From Clostridium sp. 1001271B_151109_B4 (GTDB lineage: Bacteria > Bacillota > Clostridia > Clostridiales > Clostridiaceae), in assembly GCF_015670405.1 (NCBI RefSeq), contig NZ_JADPBQ010000008.1, forward strand, positions 85,211 through 149,210: a stretch of 64,000 bases of DNA, in the 5' to 3' direction. Shown piece by piece: positions 17,737 through 26,788 of this stretch; position 1 is the first letter of the stretch, and each line of letters opens with the position of its first letter. A program made the translations under genes and the position numbers. The notes beneath the pieces were generated by a model that made no database searches, was not told the origin of the DNA, and saw only the letters and a program-made list of their open reading frames with translations.

Positions 17737-17772
17737 TGGTATCTTTATTGAATAAATAAAGATACCGTTTTT
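17737..17772. terminator. Terminator between CWC gene and PAS kinase
   Basis: GGTATCTTTATT pairs with AATAAAGATACC around a short loop, followed by five T on plus. It may also end the convergent kinase transcript on minus. Confidence 0.8.
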
Positions 17773-17790
17773 CGCATAAATATAAATATA

Positions 17791-19515
17791 TTATATTGAA
17801 TATATATCTGAAAATTCTATATTACATTTTTCAATTTTTGATGAAGGTATACTTGGACTTGAAATATCAAATTTTTCGCTATTAGTCAATTTTATTGGTA
17901 AATAAAAAATGAATTCTGCACCATTTTTAAAGCTAGGGTTGGCCCAGATTTCACCATCATGTAATTCTATAAAGGATTTACACAAGAATAATCCAATTCC
18001 AGTTCCTTGATTTTTTTTTGTAAATAACTCATCACTTTGAATAAATCTGCTAAAGATTTTTTTGGAATCTGATACAGAAATTTCAGGGCCATTATTTTGA
18101 ACATGAACAAAAAGTTTTTTTGATTCATAATCTGTAATAATTTTAACTTTGATTTTCCCATTATCATCTGTGAATTTTAAAGAATTCGAAATTAGATTTA
18201 GCATTACTTTTTCTATTTTATCAGGATCGCATGAAAGAAAGACTTCCTCTTCATCAGTATCAAAGATTATTTCTTTATTATTTTGCTCCAAATAATCGCA
18301 TGTTGATAATACTATATTTTCTATTATATTTATTATATTGCAATTAGATAATGTTAAATCAGTAAAATTATTTTCTAACTTACTACTATCTAGTACGTTA
18401 TTGACAAGTCTTAATAACCTATAAGAGTTCTGCTTTAAAATATTTAAATATTTTAAAAGTGTATCGTTATCAATTTCACAGTTATCAGATAGTAGTTTTA
18501 AAAGTAATTGAATACTTGAAAGTATAATATTAATTGGAGTCTTAAACTCATGAGAAAGAGTAGCAAAGTAATTCATTTTACTTAAAAGTATCGAAGGAGA
18601 ATATTCATCTGAATTAAGTATATTTTTTTTAAAAACATACTTTTCAAATTCGTTTGTTACGTTAAAGCTTACTAAAAGTGAACTTAAATTGTCACATATG
18701 TCTTTAATAAGTCCTTCATTGTTTATTTGGTATTTAGTGATATTATCATAATTTATATGTAGTATGCCTATTACCTTATTTGCAAAGCATAATGCTTTAA
18801 CTATAAATGATGAAGTGTTTTTAGTAGTATATTCTTTTTTATAATATTTAGAAAGAATTGAATTTATATATTTATAGTGCTTAAATGAATTTGTTTCATT
18901 GTCAATTTTTGATAATAGAGGTTCATCAACTTTAATAGTTATATTTTCATAAAAAATATTTTCATTAATAGTAGATGAGGCATATGAGGTAATTGCTGAA
19001 TTATCACTATTAAATAGGAATATGTTTACATTGCAAGCTGCAAGTATAGTACATAAGTTATTTAATATTTCAATTATGAAATCCAAATAGTTATTTTGGT
19101 TATCAATATTAGTTTTTTTATATGTAATTTTTTTGAAGTCAATATTTGTTGCTCTATTTATATCTAGAGGTTTTGAAACAGTAACAACATTTTTTGAGTT
19201 AAGTAATGGAATTTTATAAACACTAAAAGGTGTATTTTGTGTTTTGTTTATACCATATTCTTCTGTGAGTACAGGAATGCCATCTTCTAAAGATTTTTTG
19301 TCAGATTTTAAACTTCTATATGCTTCTTTACTATCCTTTAGATCAAAATCAGTTCTTCCTATAATAAAATCTTTTTCCAATGCGGAAATATCTGCAGCAA
19401 ATTTATTAGTATAGATATATTTTCCTTCTTTATCTTTTATATAAATGCTACAAGGTAAAGCATCTAAAATAGCTTCTAAATCTTCTATAGTGTATAAGCG
19501 TTTAGTATTTATCAT
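17791..19515 (-). CDS. Cytosolic PAS-GAF histidine kinase
   Basis: 574 residues with no membrane span. A PAS domain (about 10-110) contains the typical LDALPCSIYIKDKEGKYIY segment. A GAF-like region (about 140-295) includes a FIVKALCFANKVIGILHI core. HisKA follows with phospho-acceptor His322 in TLSHEFKTPIN, then HATPase_c with NLISNSLKFTDDNG and GTGIGLFLCKSF. The protein ends KCNIEFSDIYSI, a tail almost the same as that of the kinase at 24705. GGAGG is 5 bases before the MINTKRL methionine; the ATG four codons earlier overlaps that site. It is divergent from the LytTR regulator, but no cognate regulator of its own class is adjacent. Confidence 0.85.
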   Translation of the reverse strand: MINTKRLYTIEDLEAILDALPCSIYIKDKEGKYIYTNKFAADISALEKDFIIGRTDFDLKDSKEAYRSLKSDKKSLEDGIPVLTEEYGINKTQNTPFSVYKIPLLNSKNVVTVSKPLDINRATNIDFKKITYKKTNIDNQNNYLDFIIEILNNLCTILAACNVNIFLFNSDNSAITSYASSTINENIFYENITIKVDEPLLSKIDNETNSFKHYKYINSILSKYYKKEYTTKNTSSFIVKALCFANKVIGILHINYDNITKYQINNEGLIKDICDNLSSLLVSFNVTNEFEKYVFKKNILNSDEYSPSILLSKMNYFATLSHEFKTPINIILSSIQLLLKLLSDNCEIDNDTLLKYLNILKQNSYRLLRLVNNVLDSSKLENNFTDLTLSNCNIINIIENIVLSTCDYLEQNNKEIIFDTDEEEVFLSCDPDKIEKVMLNLISNSLKFTDDNGKIKVKIITDYESKKLFVHVQNNGPEISVSDSKKIFSRFIQSDELFTKKNQGTGIGLFLCKSFIELHDGEIWANPSFKNGAEFIFYLPIKLTNSEKFDISSPSIPSSKIEKCNIEFSDIYSI

Positions 19516-19554
19516 TGATACCTCCATTCAGTTAATTAATGCATTTTACAAATA

Positions 19555-19620
19555 ATGTAACATGAAATTACATGAATTTACCCTTTTATTAATAAAAGGA
19601 CTATTTATGTACATAAATAG
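19555..19620. promoter_or_regulatory. Cluster of three dyads in divergent promoter region
   Basis: ATGTAA/TTACAT arms lie at 19555-19573. They are followed by a perfect 18-bp palindrome CCTTTTATTAATAAAAGG (19582-19599) and a perfect 20-bp palindrome CTATTTATGTACATAAATAG (19601-19620). All lie between the PAS kinase (minus) and the LytTR regulator (plus). They are likely operators, or back-to-back transcription signals. Confidence 0.5.
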
Positions 19621-19712
19621 CAAGGAAATATGAGGAATTTTTATTGAAAATATGATATGAATTGATATAATATACAGGACTATATTTAAGGATTATGCTT
19701 TATGGGGGTAAA

Positions 19713-20423
19713 ATGTTTAAAATAGCTATATGTGAAGATGATAATTATCAAATTGATATTAACAAATTTTTAATAAATAAGTGGGCAAGGAAAAAAGAAG
19801 TTTCACTTCGTATAAGGGAATTTCTTTCAGCCGAAGAATTTATTATTAAGAATGAAAATGTTATAGAATATGACTGTATAATAATAGATGTAGGATTAAA
19901 AAAGATAAATGGAATAGAGCTAGCAAAAATAATAAGAGAAAATAATAAAGATGTTAGTATTATTTTTGTTAGTGGATTAGATCAATATATATCATATGGA
20001 TACGATTTTGAGGCTATACATTATTTACTTAAACCAGTAAACGAAGAAAAGTTTTTGGTTTGTTTGGATAAAGCATGGAAGAAAAAGTGTTTATATAAAG
20101 AAGAAAAAGATATTATTACTATTAAGAGATTTGGTGATATTATAAATTTAAAATTTGATGATATAGTGTATTGCGAATCTTATCAGCATTATATAGAAAT
20201 TAATACTAAGGATAGTAAATTAATAGTTAAAAAGAAAATATCTGATTTAGAAAAAGAACTAGATGGAAATTTATTTATTAGAACTCATAAATCTTATATA
20301 GTAAACATTTCATATACAAAAGAGATAAAGAAGAATAGTATAATATTAAAAAATAGCATTGAAATTCCAATTAGTAAAATGAAAAAGAATAAAGTAAAAG
20401 AGTTTTATTTTAAATATTTTTAA
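19713..20423 (+). CDS. LytTR-family response regulator (AgrA-like)
   Basis: 236 residues. The receiver domain has the acidic pair (IAICEDD), phospho-acceptor Asp59 (IIIDVG) and the HYLLKPV lysine. It is followed by a LytTR DNA-binding domain (about 130-236, FIRTHKSYIVN). GGGGG is spaced 4 bases from the ATG at 19713. The in-frame ATG at 19695 has no proper ribosome binding site. With the GHKL kinase downstream it forms an AgrA/AgrC-type pair, probably controlling a quorum or bacteriocin regulon. A hairpin separates the two genes and no AgrD-like peptide gene is visible. Confidence 0.85.
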   Translation: MFKIAICEDDNYQIDINKFLINKWARKKEVSLRIREFLSAEEFIIKNENVIEYDCIIIDVGLKKINGIELAKIIRENNKDVSIIFVSGLDQYISYGYDFEAIHYLLKPVNEEKFLVCLDKAWKKKCLYKEEKDIITIKRFGDIINLKFDDIVYCESYQHYIEINTKDSKLIVKKKISDLEKELDGNLFIRTHKSYIVNISYTKEIKKNSIILKNSIEIPISKMKKNKVKEFYFKYF

Positions 20424-20429
20424 AGATAT

Positions 20430-20470
20430 AAAACTCATATTTTATAAAGTTATAATAAAGTATGAGTTTT
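20430..20470 (+). terminator. Hairpin between LytTR regulator and its kinase
   Basis: AAAACTCATA pairs with TATGAGTTTT across a 21-base loop. The only T-run is the end of the stem, so it may attenuate rather than stop transcription into the kinase gene. Confidence 0.5.
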
Positions 20471-20583
20471 GTATTTCTGAATGTAATATTTGTGAAGTAT
20501 TTAGCATAATTGATGAAAAAATAGTTTTATACTTATAATTTATATATAATAATTTTAATAGTAAAAGAAATATAATAAGAATT

Positions 20584-21906
20584 ATGCAATTTAATATTAG
20601 GAGTTTATTGAAAGTAATGCAGTTTATATATTATGTTATTGAATTAATAATTTGTATATTTAATATAGGTACTATTTTGTATTTTTTTGATAATGTACCA
20701 AATTACAATAAGACACTTAAGAGTAGTACTAGAATAGTATATACTATAGTACATTTCCTTTTTTTATATTTAGGAACCTATATAGGGAGTGTTTTTGCAA
20801 TTATAGGGTATTACAGCATACTGTTAGTATTCGGAATTTATATAAAGGGGAGAATGAAGTTAATAAGTTTATTTTGGATAATTCAATTTGTGTCAAATTG
20901 TTTATCTGTATATTTTATAGTATATACTTTAGGAATGTTATTAAAAAAGCACACTATATTAGCATTATATAATGAAAGTTATTTATTAAATAAAAGTTTA
21001 TATTTAATTTGTATATTATTACAGATTTTTATTATAAAATTTCATATAAAGCGAAAAGATTTTATTGAAAAACTTAGTAATAGTCAAATATTAATATCGA
21101 GTTTTATATTTATAATAATACAATTGTGTTTAATTATTCAATTATTAGATAATATAGGTATTGATCCTTTTAATACAATTTATAAAGCTGGAATAAGTAT
21201 ACTATTATGTTGCGTGAATGGTTTTTTTTATAAAATTTTAATAATTCTTTCTAAAGAAATTGAAGAAAAATATTTATTAGAAATGAGTATTAAACAAATA
21301 GAATTAGAAGAAAAATATATAAAAGAAATATCTGAAATATATACTGATATAAAATCTTGGAAACATGACTATAGAAACAATATAAATGTTATTTGTAACT
21401 TAGCAATCGCAAATGAACATAAGAAGTTGTTTGAGTATATTGAGGAATTAGATAAAGAAATAATGATTACTGAAGCTGTAATTTATACTGGAGATTTTCT
21501 TATAGATTCAATAATAACATCTAAATATTTATATGGAAATAGCAAAAAAATTAAATTTAATATTAAAGCTGAAAAAATACGAAGAAGAAATATTTCAGAT
21601 TTTGATATAAATACAATTCTTGGTAATATATTAGATAATGCTATAGAAGGTGCATTAAAATCTAAGAAAAAGAAAATATACATTGATATATTTGAAAAAA
21701 ATAATAATATTGTTTTTAAAATTAAAAATACTTTTGATGGAAAGATAAAAAAAATCAATGGAAATTACATAACCACAAAAGAAGGAAGCATTCATGGATT
21801 AGGAATACATAGAGTAATAAGAACTGTAAATAAATATAATGGAGTTATTTATATGAGTAATGAGGAGAATATTTTTGAAAACAAAGTAATAATCCCTATA
21901 AAATAA
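20584..21906 (+). CDS. GHKL sensor histidine kinase (AgrC-like)
   Basis: About 440 residues. The first 220 form six to seven membrane spans with short extracellular loops, as in AgrC-type peptide receptors. A coiled-coil region (EEKYLLEMSIKQIELEEKYI) leads to the phospho-acceptor His261 in SWKHDYRNN. A GHKL ATPase domain follows with LGNILDNAIEGAL and GLGIHRV. Start choice is uncertain: ATG 20584 has a weak ribosome binding site, while AGGAG lies 4 bases before an in-frame TTG at 20608. It should phosphorylate the LytTR regulator encoded just upstream. The ligand is probably a peptide, but none is encoded nearby. Confidence 0.8.
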   Translation: MQFNIRSLLKVMQFIYYVIELIICIFNIGTILYFFDNVPNYNKTLKSSTRIVYTIVHFLFLYLGTYIGSVFAIIGYYSILLVFGIYIKGRMKLISLFWIIQFVSNCLSVYFIVYTLGMLLKKHTILALYNESYLLNKSLYLICILLQIFIIKFHIKRKDFIEKLSNSQILISSFIFIIIQLCLIIQLLDNIGIDPFNTIYKAGISILLCCVNGFFYKILIILSKEIEEKYLLEMSIKQIELEEKYIKEISEIYTDIKSWKHDYRNNINVICNLAIANEHKKLFEYIEELDKEIMITEAVIYTGDFLIDSIITSKYLYGNSKKIKFNIKAEKIRRRNISDFDINTILGNILDNAIEGALKSKKKKIYIDIFEKNNNIVFKIKNTFDGKIKKINGNYITTKEGSIHGLGIHRVIRTVNKYNGVIYMSNEENIFENKVIIPIK

Positions 21907-22048
21907 AAAATTATATTTATTAAAAATAAAGGTTGATATTTTAAGTAATCACCTCTCTTAAATAAATGTCACAATATATATTATATACGGATAATTTAAA
22001 AAGGCAGTGTTATAAAATAACAAATTAAGAGATTACAAAATAATAAAA

Positions 22049-22081
22049 TGCAGCTATCCTAGATATGGAAGGATAGCTGCA
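22049..22081 (-). terminator. Terminator of the TPR gene
   Basis: TGCAGCTATCCT pairs perfectly with AGGATAGCTGCA around a 9-base loop. Read on minus it is followed by TTTTATT. Confidence 0.85.
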
Positions 22082-22105
22082 TTAATTATTTAAATAGAGA
22101 TAATT

Positions 22106-24169
22106 TTACTGGTTCACGAGGCCATGCTTAAATTTAGTAATAAAATTTAATAGTGTATTTTTGGTTTTACTACTTAAAGATAAAGAGTACCTTTCAGGAT
22201 TTTCGATGACACTTATAGGAATAATTACTTTTTTCTTACCTGATAATCTATCATTAATATTTTTTAAGTATATATTAACAAATTTTAAATTTGAATTAAG
22301 CTTGGCCAATTTTTTAAAATATTTTTTTGCATTTATTAAATTATTGGTATAGTAAAAGCTTATTGCATATTTAGTTAAAAAATCTTCATTGTCTAATAAT
22401 AAACTACCAGCTGGAGTATTTACACTTTTATTTAAGTAAAAAAGTGCTTCTTTATAATTTTCAATTTTAGTTAATAATAAAGCCAAACTACATATAGAGT
22501 AATAATCATCATCCTTAAATGAAAGGGCGAGTTTATAGTATTTAATTGCTTCATCATATGAATTATTATTTAAATAGTATTGTCCATATATTTTATATAG
22601 TTCAAAATCACCATTAAATAAATTTAGAGCAGCATTTAAATATTCTTCAGCATTTTTAGAATCAGAGTAAACAGAATCATAGGCTAAAGAGCGTAACTCA
22701 ATATATTCTTCTAAATTATATGACTCAATATATTTTAATGAATCGTAGCTTAATGATTCACTAAAATATAATTTGTTAAATAATATATCTATTCTTAAAG
22801 AAGGATAAATAGACAATAATTCGTTATGCCTTGATGTCCATTTAAAGTGAATGTTTAAGAAATCATAAATATTTTTAGGAATATTTTTATTAGTAGTTAT
22901 AAATTTTATAGTTTCTTGTTCAAATAAATAAAATAATGATTCATCTGAAGCAATAGGTAATGCAAATAGCGCTTTCCAACTATCTTCGTTTATTCTTAGT
23001 GAAAAATCGTTATATATTTCTTTAAGTTTGTAATTAAAAGGATCTATATAATGATTAATATACTTCTTATATATTGGAGTAGATAAATTATCTGAAGTAT
23101 CATCAGTAGAAATTTTATTTTTAATGCTTTCCAATTCAAATCTTATAGATAAATCCCAAGGACGTAAAGTAAGTAATAAATCATATAAATATTTGGCTTT
23201 TTGTAATTCATAAGAATAATGATAAGAATGGGCCAAATCTATAATTGCTTCCATATCAATTGAATTTCTAAGAAGTTTTATATAGCGTTCTAAATAAGAA
23301 ATTGCACTTGAATATTGATTGTTTACAGTTAGTAAATGCCCGAATTTTGAGAGGCTATACAAATCATTACAGTTGATATTAATAGCTTCTCTAAAATAAT
23401 TTAATGCCATAAGATTATCATTTTTATTTAAATAATAAGTTCCTATGATTTTCACTAAATCTAAATCCTTTGTGTAGATAGAATACGCAGCAAATAGGCA
23501 TTCTTTTTCAGGATTTAAATTATTATTTTGTAATGATAAATATGATTTCTCTCTAAGTTCAAGATATTCATCAAGTTTTTCTGCGTTTATATCATCTAGG
23601 TAGTTATATGTTAATGGAAGAGGATTTTCTATGTAATTAATTAGAGAATCCACTAATTCTGATGAAAGTTTTGTTTTTAACTTGATCTTATTACTTGTCC
23701 ATTTAAATTTAGAATCTAATAATTGATATACTTTATTAGGTAAATATTTATGTGAATTTAAATATTTAATAAGTTCTATATTTAAAGAATCAAAAGAAGA
23801 CGAAGTTTCTAAAACTGCTGAAGTTAACAAATTAATCCAAGGCTCAAGTTTGAATCTAAGCAAAGGATTTGTATAGATTTCATCAACTTTAATAATAAAC
23901 TTTTCAATGGTATCAATAGATTTACTATCCATAGATGAGTTGATTACTGCTGATAAAATATCATAATTAGAACTTCCTAATAAAGATAAGTTTAAATCAC
24001 TAATTGATACTTTAGCTAAAGATAAAGCTTTATTATATGCTGATTTTAAAGTTTTAAAATCAATATTGTGATTATTAAAATTTTTAGAATTACTTAAGTT
24101 AGAATAAGCCTCTTTAATTTTATCGATATTTTTAGTAGGGGTTATACCTAATACTGTCCAACAACTCAT
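22106..24169 (-). CDS. Large TPR protein with J-like N-terminus and internal duplication
   Basis: 687 residues. The first 50 (CWTVLGITPTKNIDKIKEAY...SAYNKALSLA) have the length and helix pattern of a DnaJ J-domain but lack the HPD motif needed to activate DnaK. Two copies of a module of about 250-300 residues follow. Each has a Trp-containing segment, FKWTS and a YLELR or YIELR motif, and then TPR helices (for example YLNNNSYDEAIKYYKLALSF). TPRs suggest a protein-interaction scaffold, probably cytosolic since no signal peptide is seen. AGGAGG is 13 bases from the ATG, unusually far. Partner and function are unknown. Confidence 0.75.
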   Translation of the reverse strand: MSCWTVLGITPTKNIDKIKEAYSNLSNSKNFNNHNIDFKTLKSAYNKALSLAKVSISDLNLSLLGSSNYDILSAVINSSMDSKSIDTIEKFIIKVDEIYTNPLLRFKLEPWINLLTSAVLETSSSFDSLNIELIKYLNSHKYLPNKVYQLLDSKFKWTSNKIKLKTKLSSELVDSLINYIENPLPLTYNYLDDINAEKLDEYLELREKSYLSLQNNNLNPEKECLFAAYSIYTKDLDLVKIIGTYYLNKNDNLMALNYFREAININCNDLYSLSKFGHLLTVNNQYSSAISYLERYIKLLRNSIDMEAIIDLAHSYHYSYELQKAKYLYDLLLTLRPWDLSIRFELESIKNKISTDDTSDNLSTPIYKKYINHYIDPFNYKLKEIYNDFSLRINEDSWKALFALPIASDESLFYLFEQETIKFITTNKNIPKNIYDFLNIHFKWTSRHNELLSIYPSLRIDILFNKLYFSESLSYDSLKYIESYNLEEYIELRSLAYDSVYSDSKNAEEYLNAALNLFNGDFELYKIYGQYYLNNNSYDEAIKYYKLALSFKDDDYYSICSLALLLTKIENYKEALFYLNKSVNTPAGSLLLDNEDFLTKYAISFYYTNNLINAKKYFKKLAKLNSNLKFVNIYLKNINDRLSGKKKVIIPISVIENPERYSLSLSSKTKNTLLNFITKFKHGLVNQ

Positions 24170-24704
24170 AACTATAAATTATCCTCCTATTCATCAAATT
24201 TTTAAATTATTATGTAAATTATAGATAAGAAAAATTGGTGAAAAATATAAAAAATACTATATACATATTCTATAATAAATAGAAAATAATGTAAAAGTAA
24301 ATAAAGACAAATATTTTTACATTATTTTCAAGAGTTCAATAAATAATATGAGGAGAATAGGAGAAATTGTGAAAAGGTGTAAAAATAAAAAAATAAAAAG
24401 TATAAATATTGAAAAATATAAAGAATTTAGGGAGAAAAAATATTAACGAAATTTATTAATATAATAAGTTTTTTTGATAAGTAAAGAGAAAAGTGACCAG
24501 TGTAATAATACTTCAATATAAGAAAAAATATATAAAATGTATATTATAAGAAATGGCGAGTGTAAAAAGTATATGGAAGAAATTTAAAATAATAAAAAAT
24601 AAATTATTTAAATAATATTTAAAAATAATTTTTAATATGTACAAAAAAATAAAAAGTAGTAGTATAATTGTATTATATACATATTTAAGAAGATGGAGAA
24701 TAAA
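24170..24704. other. 535-bp AT-rich divergent gap with one strong hairpin
   Basis: GAAAATAATGTAAAA pairs with TTTTACATTATTTTC at 24282-24329 across an 18-base loop. It could be an operator or an RNA hairpin. The rest is extremely A-rich on plus. A 32-codon ORF at 24348 lacks a ribosome binding site and is not called. The region must carry promoters for the TPR gene (minus) and the kinase (plus). Confidence 0.5.
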
Positions 24705-26630
24705 ATGGGAAAACTTAAGAGGGGAATTTATGTTGCAATAATTTTATTTACAATAGTAGTAACAATAATAGAATCTAAAACTTATGATGTTAGAGCAACT
24801 AATAATAAGTTAAATATATTATTTATTAGTTCTTATGATTTTAATTTTATTTCTTTTGATGATCAAATATCGGGAATAAAAGATGCATTAAATAATAATG
24901 TAAATTTAAGAATTGAATATTTAGATTCAGAGGTAATAAGGAATGAAAAAAGTATAGAGAACTTTTATAATGTAATTAAATATACTATTGAAAATTATGA
25001 AAATTTTGATGCGGTTATTACTGGGGATGATGAAGCTCTTCAATTTGCTTTAAAATATAGAGAGGATTTGTTTAAAGGAATTCCAATTTCATTTTTAGGC
25101 GTGGAAAAAGAGAGTTTATTAGAAAAAGCATTAGAATATTCCATGGTGTCTGGTGTTAGAGAGATGGAATCTATTTCAGAAAATTTAGAATTAATAAAGA
25201 ATAATCATCCTAATGTAAATAATATAGTATTTGTTAATGATAGCGGTAATAATTTTTATCCAGATATAGTGAAAGAATATTCAAATTTTAATTTTAGTTC
25301 AATTATTACTGAAGATATTTCACAAGAAGAATTTCAAGATATAATATCAAAATTACAAGATGATACAGCTATAATATCTCTATATCCTGATGAATTTAAG
25401 GGTGAAAAAGTTTTAAGTTATTTGGAAGTAAATAAAATAATAAGTGAATACGCAAATGATGTACCTATTTATAATATTCTAGAATATGGTATCGGCACAG
25501 GTAGTATAGGAGGAAAGGTAGTTGACCATTATAAACAAGGTAAACTAGCAGGTCAAATAGTCATAAAATTATTGCAAGGAGAAGAGCCTTTAAGTATATT
25601 TATAGATGATGATAGTGCTAATAGTTATGTATTTGATTATAGTGTATTAAAGAAATATAATATTAGTAAAAAAAGTTTGCCTAAAAATTCAGTGATAATA
25701 AATGATCCAAGTGATATTATTAAGCAATATAAATTTGAAATATCACTAGTTATTGAATTTATTATTTTTTTAATATTTATTGTATGCATCTTAATTAAAT
25801 ATATATTTTCTAAAAGAAAATATGAAAAAAGGATATTAAAAGCTATGGAGGAGGCTGAAGAGGGTAATAAAATAAAATCTCATTTTATTGCCAATATAAG
25901 TCATGAGGTCAGAACCCCTGTTAATGTAATATTGTCTGCCGTTCAGCTATTAGAAGTAAATAAAACAACTGATCAGAATAAGTTAACTATAATAAAAAAC
26001 AACTGTTTTAGATTAATAAGATTAATAAATAATGTCATAGATGTTAGAAAGGTTGAGTTAGAAGACGTAAAATTAAAGCTAGTACATATTAATATTGTAA
26101 ATTTCATAGAATCATTGGTAAACTCTATTTTACCATATGCGGAACATAAGAATTTAAGTGTGATATTTGATACAAATGAAGAAGATATAATAATGAAAGT
26201 AGATGCTAACAAAATTGAAAGAACTATTTTAAATTTATTATCTAATGCAATTAAGTTTTCTAATGAAAATGGTATTATAAAAGTAAATTTAGAATTTACT
26301 GAAGAACTATTAAGAATTGTTATTGAGGATAATGGAATTGGGATAAATCCTGAAGATAAAGAAAGGATATTTGATAAATTTGTACAAGTTGATAAGAGTC
26401 TTACAAGAAATAATGAAGGATGTGGAATTGGATTAACTATTTCAAAATCCTTTGTAGAGCTACATAAGGGAGTAATTAAGGTTACTTCTGAAATAAATAA
26501 GGGAACGAAATTTATTGTAGAATTGCCAAAATTTGAGATGGATAAAGAAAGTGACCAACTCATTAAATTAAAGGAAAGTAAATTAAAAGAAGAAGCGGAA
26601 ATTGAATTTTCTGATATATATATTTCTTAG
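24705..26630 (+). CDS. Histidine kinase with ABC-substrate-binding-like sensor domain
   Basis: 641 residues. A first span (about 5-25) is followed by an extracellular periplasmic-binding-protein fold of the ABC_sub_bind type (about 35-315; NILFISSYDFNF, AVITGDDEALQFAL, ILEYGIGTGSIGG). A second span (about 345-365) precedes HisKA with phospho-acceptor His400 (NISHEVRTPVN) and HATPase_c (LLSNAIKFSNENG, GIGLTISKSF). The C-terminus reads EAEIEFSDIYIS. GGAGA is 5 bases before the ATG at 24705; the ATG four codons earlier overlaps it. It probably senses a small solute directly. No response regulator is adjacent and a terminator follows. Confidence 0.85.
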   Translation: MGKLKRGIYVAIILFTIVVTIIESKTYDVRATNNKLNILFISSYDFNFISFDDQISGIKDALNNNVNLRIEYLDSEVIRNEKSIENFYNVIKYTIENYENFDAVITGDDEALQFALKYREDLFKGIPISFLGVEKESLLEKALEYSMVSGVREMESISENLELIKNNHPNVNNIVFVNDSGNNFYPDIVKEYSNFNFSSIITEDISQEEFQDIISKLQDDTAIISLYPDEFKGEKVLSYLEVNKIISEYANDVPIYNILEYGIGTGSIGGKVVDHYKQGKLAGQIVIKLLQGEEPLSIFIDDDSANSYVFDYSVLKKYNISKKSLPKNSVIINDPSDIIKQYKFEISLVIEFIIFLIFIVCILIKYIFSKRKYEKRILKAMEEAEEGNKIKSHFIANISHEVRTPVNVILSAVQLLEVNKTTDQNKLTIIKNNCFRLIRLINNVIDVRKVELEDVKLKLVHINIVNFIESLVNSILPYAEHKNLSVIFDTNEEDIIMKVDANKIERTILNLLSNAIKFSNENGIIKVNLEFTEELLRIVIEDNGIGINPEDKERIFDKFVQVDKSLTRNNEGCGIGLTISKSFVELHKGVIKVTSEINKGTKFIVELPKFEMDKESDQLIKLKESKLKEEAEIEFSDIYIS

Positions 26631-26651
26631 TGAATAAAGTTGTAAAATATT

Positions 26652-26690
26652 AACCTACTCCAAGATATAGATAGGAGTAGGTTCTTTTCT
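26652..26690 (+). terminator. Terminator after sensor kinase
   Basis: AACCTACTCC pairs perfectly with GGAGTAGGTT, followed by CTTTTCT. Confidence 0.8.
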
Positions 26691-26788
26691 GTTAGAATAT
26701 ATGTAAAATTAATTATGCTAATTTGTGGTATAATTAATAGAATTATAAGATCAAAGTATAGGATATAATTTTATGGAGGAAACGTTAG

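Noticed and set aside
24348..24446. 32-codon ORF (MRRIGEIVKRCKNKK...) in the gap before the sensor kinase
   Set aside because: No ribosome binding site, extreme lysine/isoleucine bias expected from A-rich DNA, and no recognisable pattern.
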